A stretch of DNA of 64,000 bases from Ursus arctos (GCF_023065955.2 NW_026623056.1:91821256-91885255), one strand, 5' to 3'. Shown: positions 23,201-34,670, numbered from the stretch's first letter. Numbers and translations: made by a program. Notes: generated by a model from the sequence alone, not told the origin.

Positions 23201-26200
23201 TCAAAGGGTCCGCCTCAGAGGCAGGACCCCAGGGTTACAGAATGCCTTCTGCCTCATCCCTCTGGAGCTCCAGCTTCTGGTAGCACATGCTTCCTTCCTG
23301 AGGGAGGCCACCAGCGCAGGTATCAGAGTCCACGTATCAGTCCTTGTAGGTCCCCCTCCCACAGAACTGCCCGGCTCCCGGCTTTGATGTTCCTTTGAAT
23401 CCAGGCACTAGGCTGAGTTTTGCCACAGTCAATATTAAATCATTGACTGAATAACTCCTGCGTCGCTTTTTAAAGAATCTGTCAGGAAGCCAAAGTTAAT
23501 GATCCATTTCAAGTCCTTACTTCAGTTTGAAAAGTGAGGAATCTCTGAAAACAGGGATTTGTGCTATTTAATCCCAACCAGCAGTGCCAGACACTGTTGC
23601 AAGCACTCCGTGTAGTCTCTGTCTGGTCCTCACAACCCCGTGTGTAGGTACCATAGTATCCCTGCAATATGGATGAGAAAGGGGACGAGGGAAGAGATCC
23701 GTGAGCTGCCCAAGGTCACATATACGTCAGTAGCGGAGCCAGACATGAACCAGGCAGTAAGGCCCCACCGTCTGTATTTTTAATCCCTGTGCTGTCTTGC
23801 CTCTGAAAAAAAATCTCGATTCTCATGTATTCATGAAAAAAAAAATACTTTATAGTCTTATACATGTAAAAAAAGGTTTTAATTAGCATATAAAATCTAA
23901 GTAACTCTATTCTTTCATGTGGTCGAGATGTGTGTTTGTTTTTGATTGTGCTTCGTTTCCAAGATTAGTTTTGTGACCCAGTGACAAGATACGGGAGAAT
24001 TCTAAGGTGACTAATCCATTTCAAACACCAAGAGTTATTTTTGCCTTCAATAGGGAACCACTAGGGGTACCCGGCTGGCTCAGTCGGTGGAGCACATGAC
24101 TCTTGATCTCGGGGTTGTAAGTTCAAGCCCCATGTTAGGTGTAGAGATTACTTAAAAATAAAATCTTTAAAAAAAAAAAAAAAAGCTTTGATAGGGAGAC
24201 CACTAAAAACTTGAAGGTCATGCCCTCACTTTTCAACTGAGCAGAACAGAGATTCAGGAAATCTAAGTTCTGTTTTGAGAGGCGATAGAGAAGCAGTAGG
24301 ACTTCTTTTGGTGCTGTTACTAGAGTTTTAGGCCTTTATCGTGTGTAGGTCATTTATATGGTCTCTGACAGAGTAGAACAGTCCACAAAAGTCCCCAGCT
24401 TGTGCTGTGAGACGTGCCTCCACGGCTAGACTTATTTATGTAGTGCTGTGCTTTCATGTATTTCAAGGTCACCATCAAACTAAAACACAGAGTGTATGGG
24501 CATCCTGCCTCTAGACAGAAGTAAGAGACTTGATGAAAACAAACCAGTAGAGTCATAAAGTGAGAGGCGTTGTTCCTCTACACGAGCTGGCTGTTTTTCG
24601 GGTGACATCATTCTGCCTGTAGGGTTGAGTGCAGACTCTGGAACAGCAGTTACTAGTGGCAGCTCCAGATCATTGTGGCAACTTCCTTCTGAGTCACAAG
24701 AGGACACTGGGCCTGTGCTGCAGTGCGTCAGAAATCGGCTTCATTAAAAAGCAAAATGCAGGGGCGCCTGGGTGGCTCAGTCATTAAGCGTCTGCCTTCA
24801 GCTCAGGGCGTGATCCCGGCGTTCTGGGATCGAGCCCCACATCGGGCTCCTCCGCTGGAAGCCTGCTTCTTCCTCTCCCACTCCCCCTGCTTGTGCTCCC
24901 TCTCTCACTCGCTGTCTCTATCTCTGTCAGATAAATAAAAACTCTTTAAAAAAATAATAAAATAAAATAAAAAGCAAAATGCAGGTGTGCCTGGGTGGCT
25001 CAGTCGGTGAAGCATCTGCCTTTGGCTCAGGTCATGATCTCGGGGTCCTGGGATCGTGCCCCGCATCAGGCTCCCCGCTCAGCGGGAAGTCTGCTTCTCC
25101 CTCTCCCTCTGCCCCCCGCCCCCAGTTCATGATCTCTTGCTCTCTCTCTCTCTCAAATAAGTAAAATATATTTTTTTAAAAAGCAAAATGCATTACTATA
25201 GTCTATTAGCCTATCTGTGGAATTCTTCCAGTAATTTAGCATGAATAAAAAAAACCTTAAAACATTCTTTTTTTTTTTTTTTTAAAGATTTTATTTATTT
25301 ATTTGACAGAGAGAAACAGCCAGCGAGAGAGGGAACACAAGCAGGGGGAGTGGGAGAGGAAGAAGCAGGCTCCCAGTGGAGGAGCCTGCTGTGGGGCTTG
25401 AACCCAGAACGCCGGGATCACACCCTGAGCCGAAGGCAGATGCTCAACCACTGCGCTACGCAGGCGCCCCGAAACCTTAAAACATTCTTATTTCATATAA
25501 TAGAAATTTCGTTTTCAAACAATTTCTAAATGATATCACTGTTGATCCCATTTGAAATTTTCTTTCCATTTTCAGTCGGTGATAACCCAACCTATAATGT
25601 AATTTTGATAACTTATTTGCAGTTTTTTAAATCTCCACAACATATTTGGGAAGATTCAGGCATTGTAATTTTTCTATTCAAAGCAGCCTAAGATTCGCCT
25701 TAGTTTAACTTAATTTTCCATACTTGGAAAATTCAGGCTCCACGTAAACATGGATGAATGATACAGGTGAGCAGGCTAGCAGGGTGTGGGGCCACTAGAA
25801 GTTTCTGAGTTGATTCAGGTACAGTTTAGAGAGAGAAAGAGAGAGTTCAAGTGCGTATACACTCCTTTGCCTCATTTTTATGCTTAACGTGATCCTGGAG
25901 CTCTGTGGGAGTTCTGAGAGTTCGCTGCCATCAGCACCTGCTTGGCATTCAGAGTGCAGATTCTGGGCTGGCACGTGGCCACAGTGTCACACCGGCCATG
26001 GAGGAGGTGGTGCTGGGGGGGGGGGGGGGAAGGGGAGGTGGGGAAGGGAGAGGTGGTAGGTAGGTGTGAACAGTCACCCTATGCTTAGGCTGTGCCGTTA
26101 TGCCCTTTCACACTGCCCGTTTTCCTCTCTGTGGCCCATTTCTGATTTGTGGTTATTCCCCCGTTTTCTGTGATCATTTCCTGTCATTCTGTCACATGTA

Positions 26201-29200
26201 GGTCCCTGAGCTCAGAAACAGTGAGAACCCGTTGTGGATACTGGTAAGACAGTAAAGTTAGGAATACATTTTTTCCACTTGGTAGAATTAGGATTGAGAT
26301 CTCTTCAGTATAAAATAGACTCCCACACTTGAAAATAAAGACTCTGAATTTGGACTTTGCTCATCTGTAATATATTTTTAAGTTTTGCTTTAGATTTGGG
26401 AAGTAGAAAACTTAGAAAAACTTGTCATATTTTTCTTCAGATCTATGTGGTTAGAAAAGATTTAGCACCTGAGAAAATTGAATGAAGTTGGTTCTAATCA
26501 ATGTACTATGCAATTTTATTTTTTTAATGATTGACTCTACAAAATGCAAGGGTTTTACATTAGCGCTTTTTTTTTTTTCCGTTTTAAAACCTGTTGTTTC
26601 CAATGATGTACACATCAAGTTATTTTAGACTTCTTTGGTCGTGTAATACTTTTCTCTGGCTGAAGAAGTCCCCAGATGACTTGTGATTTTGAAGGACTTC
26701 TCTTCCCCATGGGGCACGTTCATTTGAATGACGTTCTCCCCACCCCGTGACCCCCCCACCGCTCACACGCACGCATGCGCACACCCAAATGCAAACCAGG
26801 CTCTTGTCCCTGTTCTGCTCTGCTGTTTTATTCAGAAAGTTCAGGCTCATCCGGTGTGGCTGACTTTCTTAATATTTGAGAAACATCAGTTTTTTTAAAG
26901 ATTTAAGAAGTTACACATTTCTAAAACCTGCAGTAATTTGGAAATATCTTTATAGCTTAACTATTTGAAATTTGGATGAAATCGTTTAAAAATCATCATT
27001 AAAGAAGCTATCATTGTGAAAAGTGGAGACAAGTTTGTTACTTCTGTTGGTAAAAATCTGTGTTTTTAAATTTCTCAGCTGCAAAGAAAAACATATACAT
27101 TTCTTACTGTTCTCTGTCATGTGGCTTGGCTTTGACCTAAGAGTGCGTTCCCGTGGAACATTTCTTAGGATGATTACATTGAAGATATTATAATAACGAG
27201 TTGTTAGTAATGAAATGTCTGTGACTTACTGATGAATTTAGGTTGTTGTACAAAATATTGAAAATAATATTCCTCTTTATGCCATTTCCTAGATGTAGTG
27301 GAACCAAAGGAGAGGGGCAAGCTACTAGCCACCCCAACAGCAGCTGAATTGTCTAAAAACTTGTCTTCACCCAGTTCTTGCCCATCAGTTGTGAATCAGG
27401 GCGGGATGGTAGCTAGCCCTCGCCCCAATCCCGATGATAGCATGCTATTCACAGATGAAGGGGTTCCAGAGTTTTTGTCAAGAAAGACTTTGGTAGAGTT
27501 TCCTCAAAAAGTTCTGCCTCCATTCAGAAAACAGGGTTCAAATTCAAAAGCTCTTCAGGAGAACAGGGGAGGGACAGATGATTCATCATCCTCTTCATCT
27601 GGCTCCTCCGACTCATCGTCCTCTTCGTCTGGCTCCTCCGACTCAGAGTCTGACGAGGAGGGTAGCAGCTCCAAGGTTGATACTCAGATGACGAGCAGGG
27701 GCAAAGGAGGACTTCCAAAACTGCAGGCCTCCCAGTCCCTTGAAAACAGAGCCCCCAAAATTGCAGCATCAGCCAAAGAGAAGACCCGGTCCCAGCAGGG
27801 ACAGCCAGACCTCAGCCCTCCAGAGAGGCCCCATCAGGCAAAGAAGAAAGGGCCCACTGGGAAGCTGTTAGAGCACAGAAAAGACGCTAAACCAAAAACC
27901 ACAACGCCCGAGTTACAAGCAGAGAAAGAGTTTATGAAGCAAAACGTAAAGGAAAAACAAATGGAGAAAATATTTAGATCAAGTGAAAAAGATAGAGAAA
28001 GTCAAAAGCCACTTGAAGTTAAAAAAGTCTTACCTGACCGTACAAAGTCAGGATTGTCTACACAGCCAGCTGGCAGCCCTGCGCCCGTGCAGTTGTCAGA
28101 AGGAACCAGAACAGCAGGAGGGCTACAGGCACCTCCTGAGACTGGAGAAAGGCGTTTGGAAAACCAAGTATTGGAACGTGATGGGGAGGTGGCGTTTCCC
28201 CCCATCGACAAGGAAAGTTCGGGAAAGCAGGTAACGGGAGGGATCCTGAAGGCTGAAGAGGAGAGTTTGGAAGACCAGGTACCAGTAAAACATCTGAAAC
28301 CAGTTCCTGTTCCTACGGAAGGCGTTTTCGAGGAAAAGACCGCAAGCCTGGAGCTTGAGGGAAAGGACGGGATGGCTGGAGAGCCGGCGCCTCGCCCGGA
28401 AGAGCGGGACGACACACAGGGTATACCTTGACTTGTGCTCTCCTGAGAACCTCCTTTCCTGTGCGGGGGGCGGGCCGCCGAAGGCCCACGCGGTGTGAGG
28501 AATTGTTCCCGTTAGTCAGCCCCTGTGGTAGAAGTTGGCCCGCTCCGCGGTCTCAGATGAGAGAGGACTGTGCACGCTTAGCACGACCCCTGGGGCGCTT
28601 TCCTTTCCTCTGCAGTGGAAGCGTGTGCGCCGGGCGCTCCCCGCCGTCCTGCAGCCTGGGCCATTTCCCACCCACCCCCACCCCCCGCAGTTTAACGCCC
28701 TCTCCCTTAACTTTGGAGGCCGTCCTCGGGTCCGTTTCGTCAACTTGCAGAGCCTCTTCTCAGCGGAAGGGGTCCTGGGTGACTCGCATGGGCCGGGCTC
28801 GCCCTGCTGGGAGGGTCTTCAGGGCAGCTGCCCAGAGCGCTGCCTTTACATTCCTTAGGCCTGCAGGGCAGTCCACGGGTTAGGAATTAGAGCAGTAAGT
28901 GACACAGGGGCAGCCCAGAGCAGCTTCCACCTTTCCAGTAGATGACGTTTCCTTCTCTGACTTACCCAGAAAACACAGTGGGCTGCTTTGTTTCTCTATA
29001 CTGAATTTTTAGGAAGGGTTCTTTTGCTGTCATAAATGTTTAGTATTGTATTCCTTTTATGCTACCGTCTGGCGGTGCACTGATGTTTATAGAGGGCGTG
29101 TGCTGTCGGTGGGTCACAGCGAGGCAGTGGGGAGGGCTCCTGTTTCCCTGGCTCCGCAGAGTGTCTGTAAAAGGCACTACTAACTAACCCGGCCCCTTCC

Positions 29201-30897
29201 TGTTTGCTCTGTAGTCTTCCTAAAGCCTGCCCCTTGCCTGATGTCCATTATGTGGTCATTGTTGTTATTGGTTGTGTTATGTGGACAGAATTTATGTGTT
29301 TTCTTCCCTCCGTTCTCTCCCTCTTCCATTAATAAGTGAAATGCCGGTGCTTGCCAGACTGGTCAAGACATGGAACCGCATTTCCTGATCCTACTGCTTC
29401 AGTCATTCTGCTGTAAATTGGAGAGGAGCACCCAAACCTTTAGGATGATGACAGGGTTTTCTTTCACATTGCAAACCATTTTGAAAACAATTTGCTTCTA
29501 ATTTTTCACGGACGTGTTCTTTTTCCCACATTCCTTACACCCTTCGGAGGCTAAGGCCGCCACCGCCCCGGAGCACAGCCTACTTGCAGGTGTCCCTGAG
29601 CAGTCTTCCTGCTCCCACCCCCTGGCCCCTTGGCCTCTGGCGGGATTGACTTGCGTTCGAATTTCCCGAACCCACATTTCCCTTCAGGTGACACCATCCC
29701 TGTATCTGCTCTGAAGATGTCCCTGCGCCACATCAGGAGTCTCCACTCCTTGAGATTGGAAAGATGTCCGCTCTGAGTAAAACATTGTTTTTGTTTCATA
29801 CAACCGAACACATGAAAACAAAGCTTTTGATATGAATTCAAATAGGGAAACTAGTTAGGTTCTTTTCCGTGCAGCCCGAGTAGAAGTGGGGAGAGCCCCA
29901 GGAGCAGGAGTTAGGGTCAGCAGGCCCGTCACCCGGCCCTCCGCCCGCCACCCCCGCAAGCCGCACCGCGAGCCCTCACTGCCTGGCCCGGGGGGGGGGG
30001 GGGCCGCCTTTCTTTTGCTTCAGCCACACTATCAATCTAGTTGTATGATTACCAAACATTCTTTTCCATGCAAGGAAATAAAATCTAGTTTGTGTATTTT
30101 AGTCTGAATCTAAAGTATACCAACAACTTTTTCAGAAAAAGTTGGAGACTATATACCTCATTTCCATTTCCCTTAAGTTTGTTGTTATTAAAGCAGCGTC
30201 TAATTTTCTTGTATCTGGAGACTTAGCAGGCTCACTTAAGCTTCTGCTTTTGAAAATTTTTTTTTGTAAATGGTTTATTTCTATTTTAAGACAATTTCTA
30301 ATAGATCTGGGGTTTTTTTCCTCCATCTTTAAGTGGCCTGAAAGTCCCTCCAAAACTGTAGGCATTTTCACAATTCTGCAAAGTACAGGACCTAGGAGCT
30401 TATGAAGTAAGGTGTTAGGACACATCGTAACAACCATCCCAGTGCTCCCATTGTTAAGGCTGGTGTTTTAGAATACATTTTCAGCTGATTCCTTTATTTT
30501 GCTTCTGAAGTCCTGTTGCTTTCACGGGCTTTTCTTTTCTAATTAGACAGTTTATTTCAGGTAGGGTGTGTGAGGAATGCTGGGTGCACGGGTGTCTGAG
30601 CTGAGCCCCGTGGAGGCACTTCCTGTCCATGTTCTCACAGGCCTCCTTGCTTTCCCCCCACAGAGCCCGTGCAAGCCGCCGGCGTGGCCGAGCCGTTCGA
30701 TAACAGCACGTACAGGAACCTCCAGCACCATGAGTACACCCCGTACACCTTCTTAGACCTCAACCTGGACCTGTCCAAGTTCAGGATGCCTCAGCCGTCT
30801 TCAGGACGGGAGTCACCTCGCCACTGAGCGCTCCCTTGAGAAAGTAAACCTTCTGGGGTCTGGCTGCAGAAATAAAGTCTGCTCCAGTCACGAGGCC
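19957..30897 (+). CDS. NDUFV3: NDUFV3, complete gene (complex I subunit, short and long isoforms)
   Basis: NDUFV3 encodes an accessory subunit of mitochondrial complex I, bound at the NADH-oxidising tip next to NDUFV1/NDUFV2. Coding exons are 19957-20004, 21190-21310, 27293-28420 and 30664-30827; the phases agree for both splice forms. Skipping the 1,128-nt third exon gives about 110 residues. Including it gives about 486, against 108 and 473 in human. The N-terminus ([20 protein letters not shown] onward) is Arg-rich with no acidic residue until residue 21, as in a mitochondrial transit peptide. The C-terminal block [16 protein letters not shown] and [20 protein letters not shown] is the conserved part that binds the complex. 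In other mammals the short form dominates in heart and muscle and the long form in brain. All splice sites are GT-AG and no disabling mutation is seen. The 3' end is set by a polyA signal at 30871. Confidence 0.97.
20005..21189 (+). other. NDUFV3: NDUFV3 intron 1
   Basis: The first 250 bp are CpG-island sequence and the rest is AT-rich. A short 'gttcagcacataatagc' piece near 20725 may be a MIR/L2 3' scrap, and about 20930-21090 may be an L1 3' relic. Neither is firm. Confidence 0.65.
21190..21310 (+). CDS. NDUFV3: NDUFV3 coding exon 2
   Basis: It is 121 nt between acceptor tctgtcag|GCTATG and donor CCAAAAA|gtaaga, ending in phase 1. It reads [20 protein letters not shown] then [20 protein letters not shown]. 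The transit peptide is expected to be cleaved within this segment (near residue 34 in human). The split codon becomes Lys when spliced to exon 4 or Asn when spliced to exon 3. Confidence 0.96.
22013..22119 (+). mobile_element. SINEC (short type)
   Basis: This is the short carnivore SINE form. A 'aggagcacctggctggctca' head leads to 'gtgagtttgagccccacttt', then 'gtgtagagattacttaaaat' and an A-rich tail, with no CT-rich middle. Confidence 0.85.
23565..23810 (-). repeat. MIR SINE
   Basis: It reads as reversed MIR: 'gccagacactgttgcaagca', 'tcctcacaaccccgtgtgta', 'gagctgcccaaggtcacata' and 'gcggagccagacatgaacc', in the expected order. It is old and diverged. Confidence 0.75.
24063..24184 (+). mobile_element. 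SINEC (short type)
   Basis: The head is 'ggggtacccggctggctcag'. The 3' part is 'gtgtagagattacttaaaaa' and an A-run. Flanks atagggaaccacta and atagggagaccacta are an eroded target-site duplication. Confidence 0.9.
24761..24968 (+). mobile_element. SINEC, first of a tandem pair
   Basis: This is a young-type copy ('ctcagggcgtgatcccggcg', 'gggctcctccgctggaagcc'). It is preceded and followed by aaaaagcaaaatgca. The second of those copies is also the 5' flank of the next SINE. Confidence 0.92.
24984..25177 (+). mobile_element. SINEC, second of a tandem pair
   Basis: This is an older-type copy ('ctcaggtcatgatctcgggg', 'aggctccccgctcagcggga'). It is followed by a third copy of aaaaagcaaaatgca at about 25178-25192. 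Confidence 0.92.
25270..25471 (-). mobile_element. SINEC (young, minus strand)
   Basis: It is a full-length reversed copy that begins with a T-run. An exact 18-bp duplication, aaaccttaaaacattctt, lies at 25252-25269 and 25472-25489. The perfect duplication indicates a recent insertion. Confidence 0.94.
27293..28420 (+). CDS. NDUFV3: NDUFV3 coding exon 3 (long-isoform cassette)
   Basis: This is a symmetric phase 1-1 exon of 1,128 nt (376 codons), so inclusion or skipping keeps the frame. It reads [21 protein letters not shown] onward and includes [20 protein letters not shown], both close to the human long isoform. The middle is a Ser-rich acidic tract (residues about 154-185), followed by Lys/Glu-rich sequence that is probably disordered. 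The acceptor is cattcctag-like (atttcctag|ATGTAG). The donor CACAGG|gtatac departs from the gtaagt consensus, fitting regulated inclusion. The last base joins exon 4 to give Glu-Pro. Confidence 0.94.
27583..27642 (+). repeat. NDUFV3: 30-bp in-frame tandem duplication in NDUFV3 exon 3
   Basis: Two 30-nt units (27583-27612 and 27613-27642) differ at only two bases, both silent (TCA/TCG). Each encodes [10 protein letters not shown], residues about 154-163 and 164-173 of the long isoform. Human has a single Ser run here, so the second unit looks like a lineage-specific expansion. Confidence 0.9.
28421..30663 (+). other. NDUFV3: NDUFV3 intron 3
   Basis: The intron starts GC-rich (28430-28860), is mixed in the middle, and has an isolated CpG-rich patch with a 14-base G run at about 29880-30005. 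I recognise no mobile element here, unusually for a 2.2-kb stretch of this window. Frames crossing it have no recognised product. Confidence 0.6.
30664..30827 (+). CDS. NDUFV3: NDUFV3 terminal coding exon
   Basis: The acceptor is ccccccacag|AGCCCG and the stop TGA is at 30825-30827. It encodes [20 protein letters not shown], then [20 protein letters not shown] and [13 protein letters not shown]. The end [15 protein letters not shown] is identical to human. This conserved segment is the core of both isoforms. Confidence 0.97.
30871..30876 (+). terminator. NDUFV3: NDUFV3 polyadenylation signal
   Basis: AATAAA lies 44 nt after the stop codon. A GT-containing stretch begins about 30 nt further on ('gacgcgtgtaattggtgtc'). 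This gives a very short 3'UTR, with cleavage expected at about 30890-30897. Confidence 0.85.
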
Positions 30898-30987
30898 TGA
30901 CGCGTGTAATTGGTGTCCCTTTTACAGTGAACGGAGAATTAGTTGCGCTGCTCTGTTAATCAGCATGCATTTAGAAACATCTGTACA

Positions 30988-31192
30988 GGGGCGCCTGGGT
31001 GGCACAGTGGTTAAGCGTCTGCCTTCGGCTCAGGACATGATCCCGGCGCTGTGGGATCGAGCCCCACATCAGGCTCCTCTGCTATGAGCCTGCTTCTTCC
31101 TCTCCCACTCCCCCTGCTTATGTTCCTCTCTCGCTGGCTGTCTCTATCTCTGTCGAATAAATAAATAAAATCTTAAAAAAAAAAAAAAAAAA
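30988..31192 (+). mobile_element. SINEC (young, ursid-type)
   Basis: This full-length copy lies about 90 bp beyond the NDUFV3 polyA site. An exact 15-bp duplication, agaaacatctgtaca, is at 30973-30987 and 31193-31207. Confidence 0.95.
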
Positions 31193-32794
31193 AGAAACAT
31201 CTGTACACAAGGGATTTTTCTCCCATGATCCATAACCTCCGAACTGTATGCATTTTCCATCACTGTGATCCCACCATGTCGAGTCCCCAGTCAGGTTAAC
31301 GTTAGTCGGCTTCACCAGCTAGATGTTGACAAATGTAATGATAACTTCTAATTTGGTAGACCTTGTTCTTAATAAAGCAAAAACAGGAGTTTTACTAACT
31401 TTACTGCAAAGGAATTGAACATTAAATTATAGCACTTCATTATTAGAGAAGGAACAGAATCCTTTTGTTCACCTGAATTAAGTATTAGGTGTAAACTCAG
31501 GGAGGGTCTCAGCAGCGGGTTTGGGGAGAGGTGAAAAGTTCCGTAGGGTCCAGCAGAGCAGCTCTGCTCCCAGGTGGCCAGGCAGACTCTGAGCTAGTTG
31601 AGCCACGAAGGGCTTCGAGGTTGGCTGAGTACCCTTCCAGCACTCGTGATGACGCTACTCCCACGCCTGGGGTGTAAGTGATGTGAACGCCTCCGATGTG
31701 TGCTGGGGGGGGTCTCTGCGCTCGCACCCTGTGGGGATGAAATGACCATCTCCTCGGAGAAGCTACAGGTCAAGGTGAGGTTACTCCCGACCGCAAGAGC
31801 TGACGTGGAAGATGGGCCCGTTTGTGAGGGCTGCACAGCTCCGCCTGAAGGGGAAGCCCCCCCCCCCCCCCGAATCTGTGTCATTTTCATGGTTCACTTT
31901 GTCCTCATGCGGCTGTTGTTTGTGTGCCCAAACTGGGCGTTATCTCACTTCGTTTGAATTCCGGTCCTTGGCCTCCAGTCAGTTTACAGCAAATGGTGCA
32001 GTGTATTTGTAATTATGTTTCATGTTTCTGTAATCCTGCAAGTAAGAACACCGAAATTGAAAACTGGTATTGTGATCGTCTGCCTCACGTCTTATTACTT
32101 CTAAGAGCTTAGCACCTTGGCGAGATTCTCCTCATCACATTTTTTTAATTATAAAATAACTAAAACCACATTACCCCCCCAAAAAAGGAAATGGGAAATA
32201 CCGAGAATGCACTGTGCCGACTCCCTCCCTGCCATTACTAACATGTCCCACGCCTGCCCAGTGGTACGGGCTGCGGATGGACAGTGCCCTGTAACAGAGT
32301 TTGCTACCCTGCTGGGTGTTTTCGCACACTGGCCACGGGACTTGTGTGGGGTGTGCGGGGGAAGGTGGAGTGCAGAGCCACGGGGCGTTTCCCCGGGCCG
32401 CTCCTGCCGCGGGACCTCAACTCTCCACCGAACAATGAGTAGGAGTAGACTTTCATTTGCATGAGTTTTTCCCTGGTTATTTTGCAGTCTCTGGGAGTTG
32501 GCTCCCCTTCCTCCAAAAAGCCTTGGAAGCCAACACAAGCGATGCTGGCCATGGCTGTGTTTAGTAAGACCCACTGTGATGCGGCTGCTGGCAGCGTGAC
32601 GGTTGCCCGCGGAGCGCAGTTTTTGGACCCGTGTTAGTCCCCATGCTCTCTTAGCGCTGCCAGAAACATCTGTGTGACTGTAACTCATGTCGTGTTTTGT
32701 ATTGTTTCCTTAAGATGGATTTCCAGAAACCAGTCTGATGAATCACATGTGATTCACAAACATTTGTATTGCTTCCATTTCCACAAGGTTTTAA

Positions 32795-33005
32795 TTTTTT
32801 AATTTTTAATTTTTTATTATTTTTTAAGATTTTCTTTATTTGAGAGAGAAAGAGTGAGCAGGGGGAGGGGCAGAGGGAGAGACTGTCAAGCAGACTCCTG
32901 CTGCGTGTGGAGCCTGATGGGACCGAAGGCGGGGAGCTCAATCCCATGACCTGAGCTAAAACCAAGAGTTGGTCGCTCAACTGACCAAGCCACCCAGGTG
33001 CCCCG
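32795..33005 (-). mobile_element. SINEC (minus strand)
   Basis: A T-rich start, a GA-rich middle and 'aagccacccaggtgccccg' (the reversed head) are seen. The flanks ccacaaggttttaa and ccacaaggctttta are the target-site duplication. Confidence 0.9.
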
Positions 33006-34304
33006 CCACAAGGCTTTTAAACCAGCTTAATAGGTTTGAGTTAAATAAGGTAATTATTCTATTTCCTTTTGTATTTTCCCTGTCACCTGAACTCTGGCAT
33101 CTTTCTGGACATTTGTTCTCTTACACCTTTTACAATGAACACCCTTGGCCTGGAGGGGATTGTACATAAAGCAGAAGTCCAGCCCTCGGTTATTATGAAT
33201 TCTCGTCCTAATGTTGACTGGCAGCTGGTTAATAACTGCAAACCAGCAGATTATTGTGTGGCTGTTCTGATTCTGCTTCCAAGCACGTGCTTTGTGTTTG
33301 AATGGTTGGTGTTCTCCTGCCTGTCTCTCAACAAGCATCGAAAACCCAGGGAAGTGCTCCTCAGCTCACAACTCGCCACCCAGCACCAGCTGGCAGCAGA
33401 CCCATACCTTACACGTGGGAAGCAGCCAGACATCTGTAAAGTGAGCTCACTGACACCACAGAGTTCACTGCACCCGAAGGCCTGACGCAGGATGTGCAGA
33501 CAATGCAATGCCGTGTGGTCCTGTACAGCGGAGCCGGCAGGCTTTGCGTGAAGTCATAGAGGGAATATTTAGGGGTTTGCCCCATGCAGTCCCTGTTGTG
33601 CGGTCTTTTGTTTTAACAGCCCTTTCAAAAATGTGAAACCCAGTCTCAGCTGTGGGTCTTTCGCAATGGCAGAGAGCAGGGTTTCCGAGGGGCCGCAGTA
33701 TTCGGGGGCTGCCAGAGGCCACCTAATGCAAGGGCAGGCTAGACACTCAGATCAGTGTGTCTCAGGTGCTCAGCACCCAGCTTCTACCGCCTTCTATCCG
33801 TGACCGTCTTCCCTTTTCCCTCCACCTATCTTTATTCTAAAAAGGATTTGAAACACAGACTAGGGTGTAAGAATTAACCGCTAACGTGGGATTCCTTCCA
33901 GAGCAATATCACTCTCGTGGGCCCGCAACCCACACTGGTCTAAATGCCCACCACATGCTAGGCCTGGGTCTGGGCCATGGGTTCAAAAACGGCGAAGATG
34001 GACGACCTCTCCCAAGTTCCAGCCTCGGGAAGGAGGCATGTGGAAAGCCATGCGAGGTGATGTGTGGAGTCTAATAGCACAGGGGATGTCTGGGGAAGAG
34101 AAGAAGCTGGGTGTTGATCAGAGAAAACTCTGTGGGACAAGATGTCTACCCCAGATGTTGACAGGTGACCGGGAAGCCCCCAGGGTGGTCTTCAAGGTGT
34201 TGGGATGGGTATATGCAAAGGCCCGGACGAGGACCCTGCTGGAGGCCACGGTTTGAGAGGGGACACACAGCAAGGATGGGGGCTGAATCATGAAGTTTGG
34301 GCTC

Positions 34305-34670
34305 TGTGTTAGGTAGCTCGGCCACCATAACAAAACACCACGACCCGGGGGGCTTCAACAACAGAAGTGTGTTGTCTCTCAGCTCTGGACATCGGAGATC
34401 AAGGTACTGGCAGGCACAACGGAGAAGGTCCCTGTTCCTGGCTTGCAGATGGCCACCTTCTTCCTGTGTCCTCACACCGCAGGGAGTGGGTGCCAGCAAG
34501 CTCTCTGGAGTCTCTCTTAATGCGACCCTAACCCTATCTTGAGGGCCCCACCCTCAGAACCTCATCTAACCCTAGCTTCCTCCCAAAGGCCCCACCTCCA
34601 AACACCAGCATATTGGAGGTTAGGACGTCAACATAGAAACTGGGGGGAGACACAAAAATTCAATCTTAAT
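34305..34670 (-). mobile_element. Solo LTR, ERVL-MaLR (MLT1-like)
   Basis: Reversed MLT1 phrases appear in order: 'gccaccataacaaaacacca', 'ctcagctctggacatcggag', 'tcttcctgtgtcctcacac', 'ctctggagtctctcttaatg', 'cccaaaggccccacctccaa' and 'aggttaggacgtcaacatag'. No internal sequence is attached. Confidence 0.75.

Larger units (their letters stand above)
21311..27292 (+). other. NDUFV3: NDUFV3 intron 2
   Basis: This is a 6-kb intron with five SINEC copies and one MIR, listed separately. It also carries a 14-base G run near 26018-26031 and pyrimidine-rich tracts. The rest (22120-23564, 25490-27292) shows no feature I can support. Confidence 0.65.

Noticed and set aside
24761..25471. tRNA-like heads of SINECs as possible tRNA genes
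   Set aside because: They carry B-box-like motifs because SINEC derives from tRNA-Lys, but the cloverleaf is degraded and each sits in a full SINE with tail and target duplication.
27298..28431. NDUFV3 exon 3 as a free-standing gene starting at 27298
   Set aside because: The first codon is GTG inside the exon. Acceptor and donor sites and similarity to the human long isoform show it is an internal exon.
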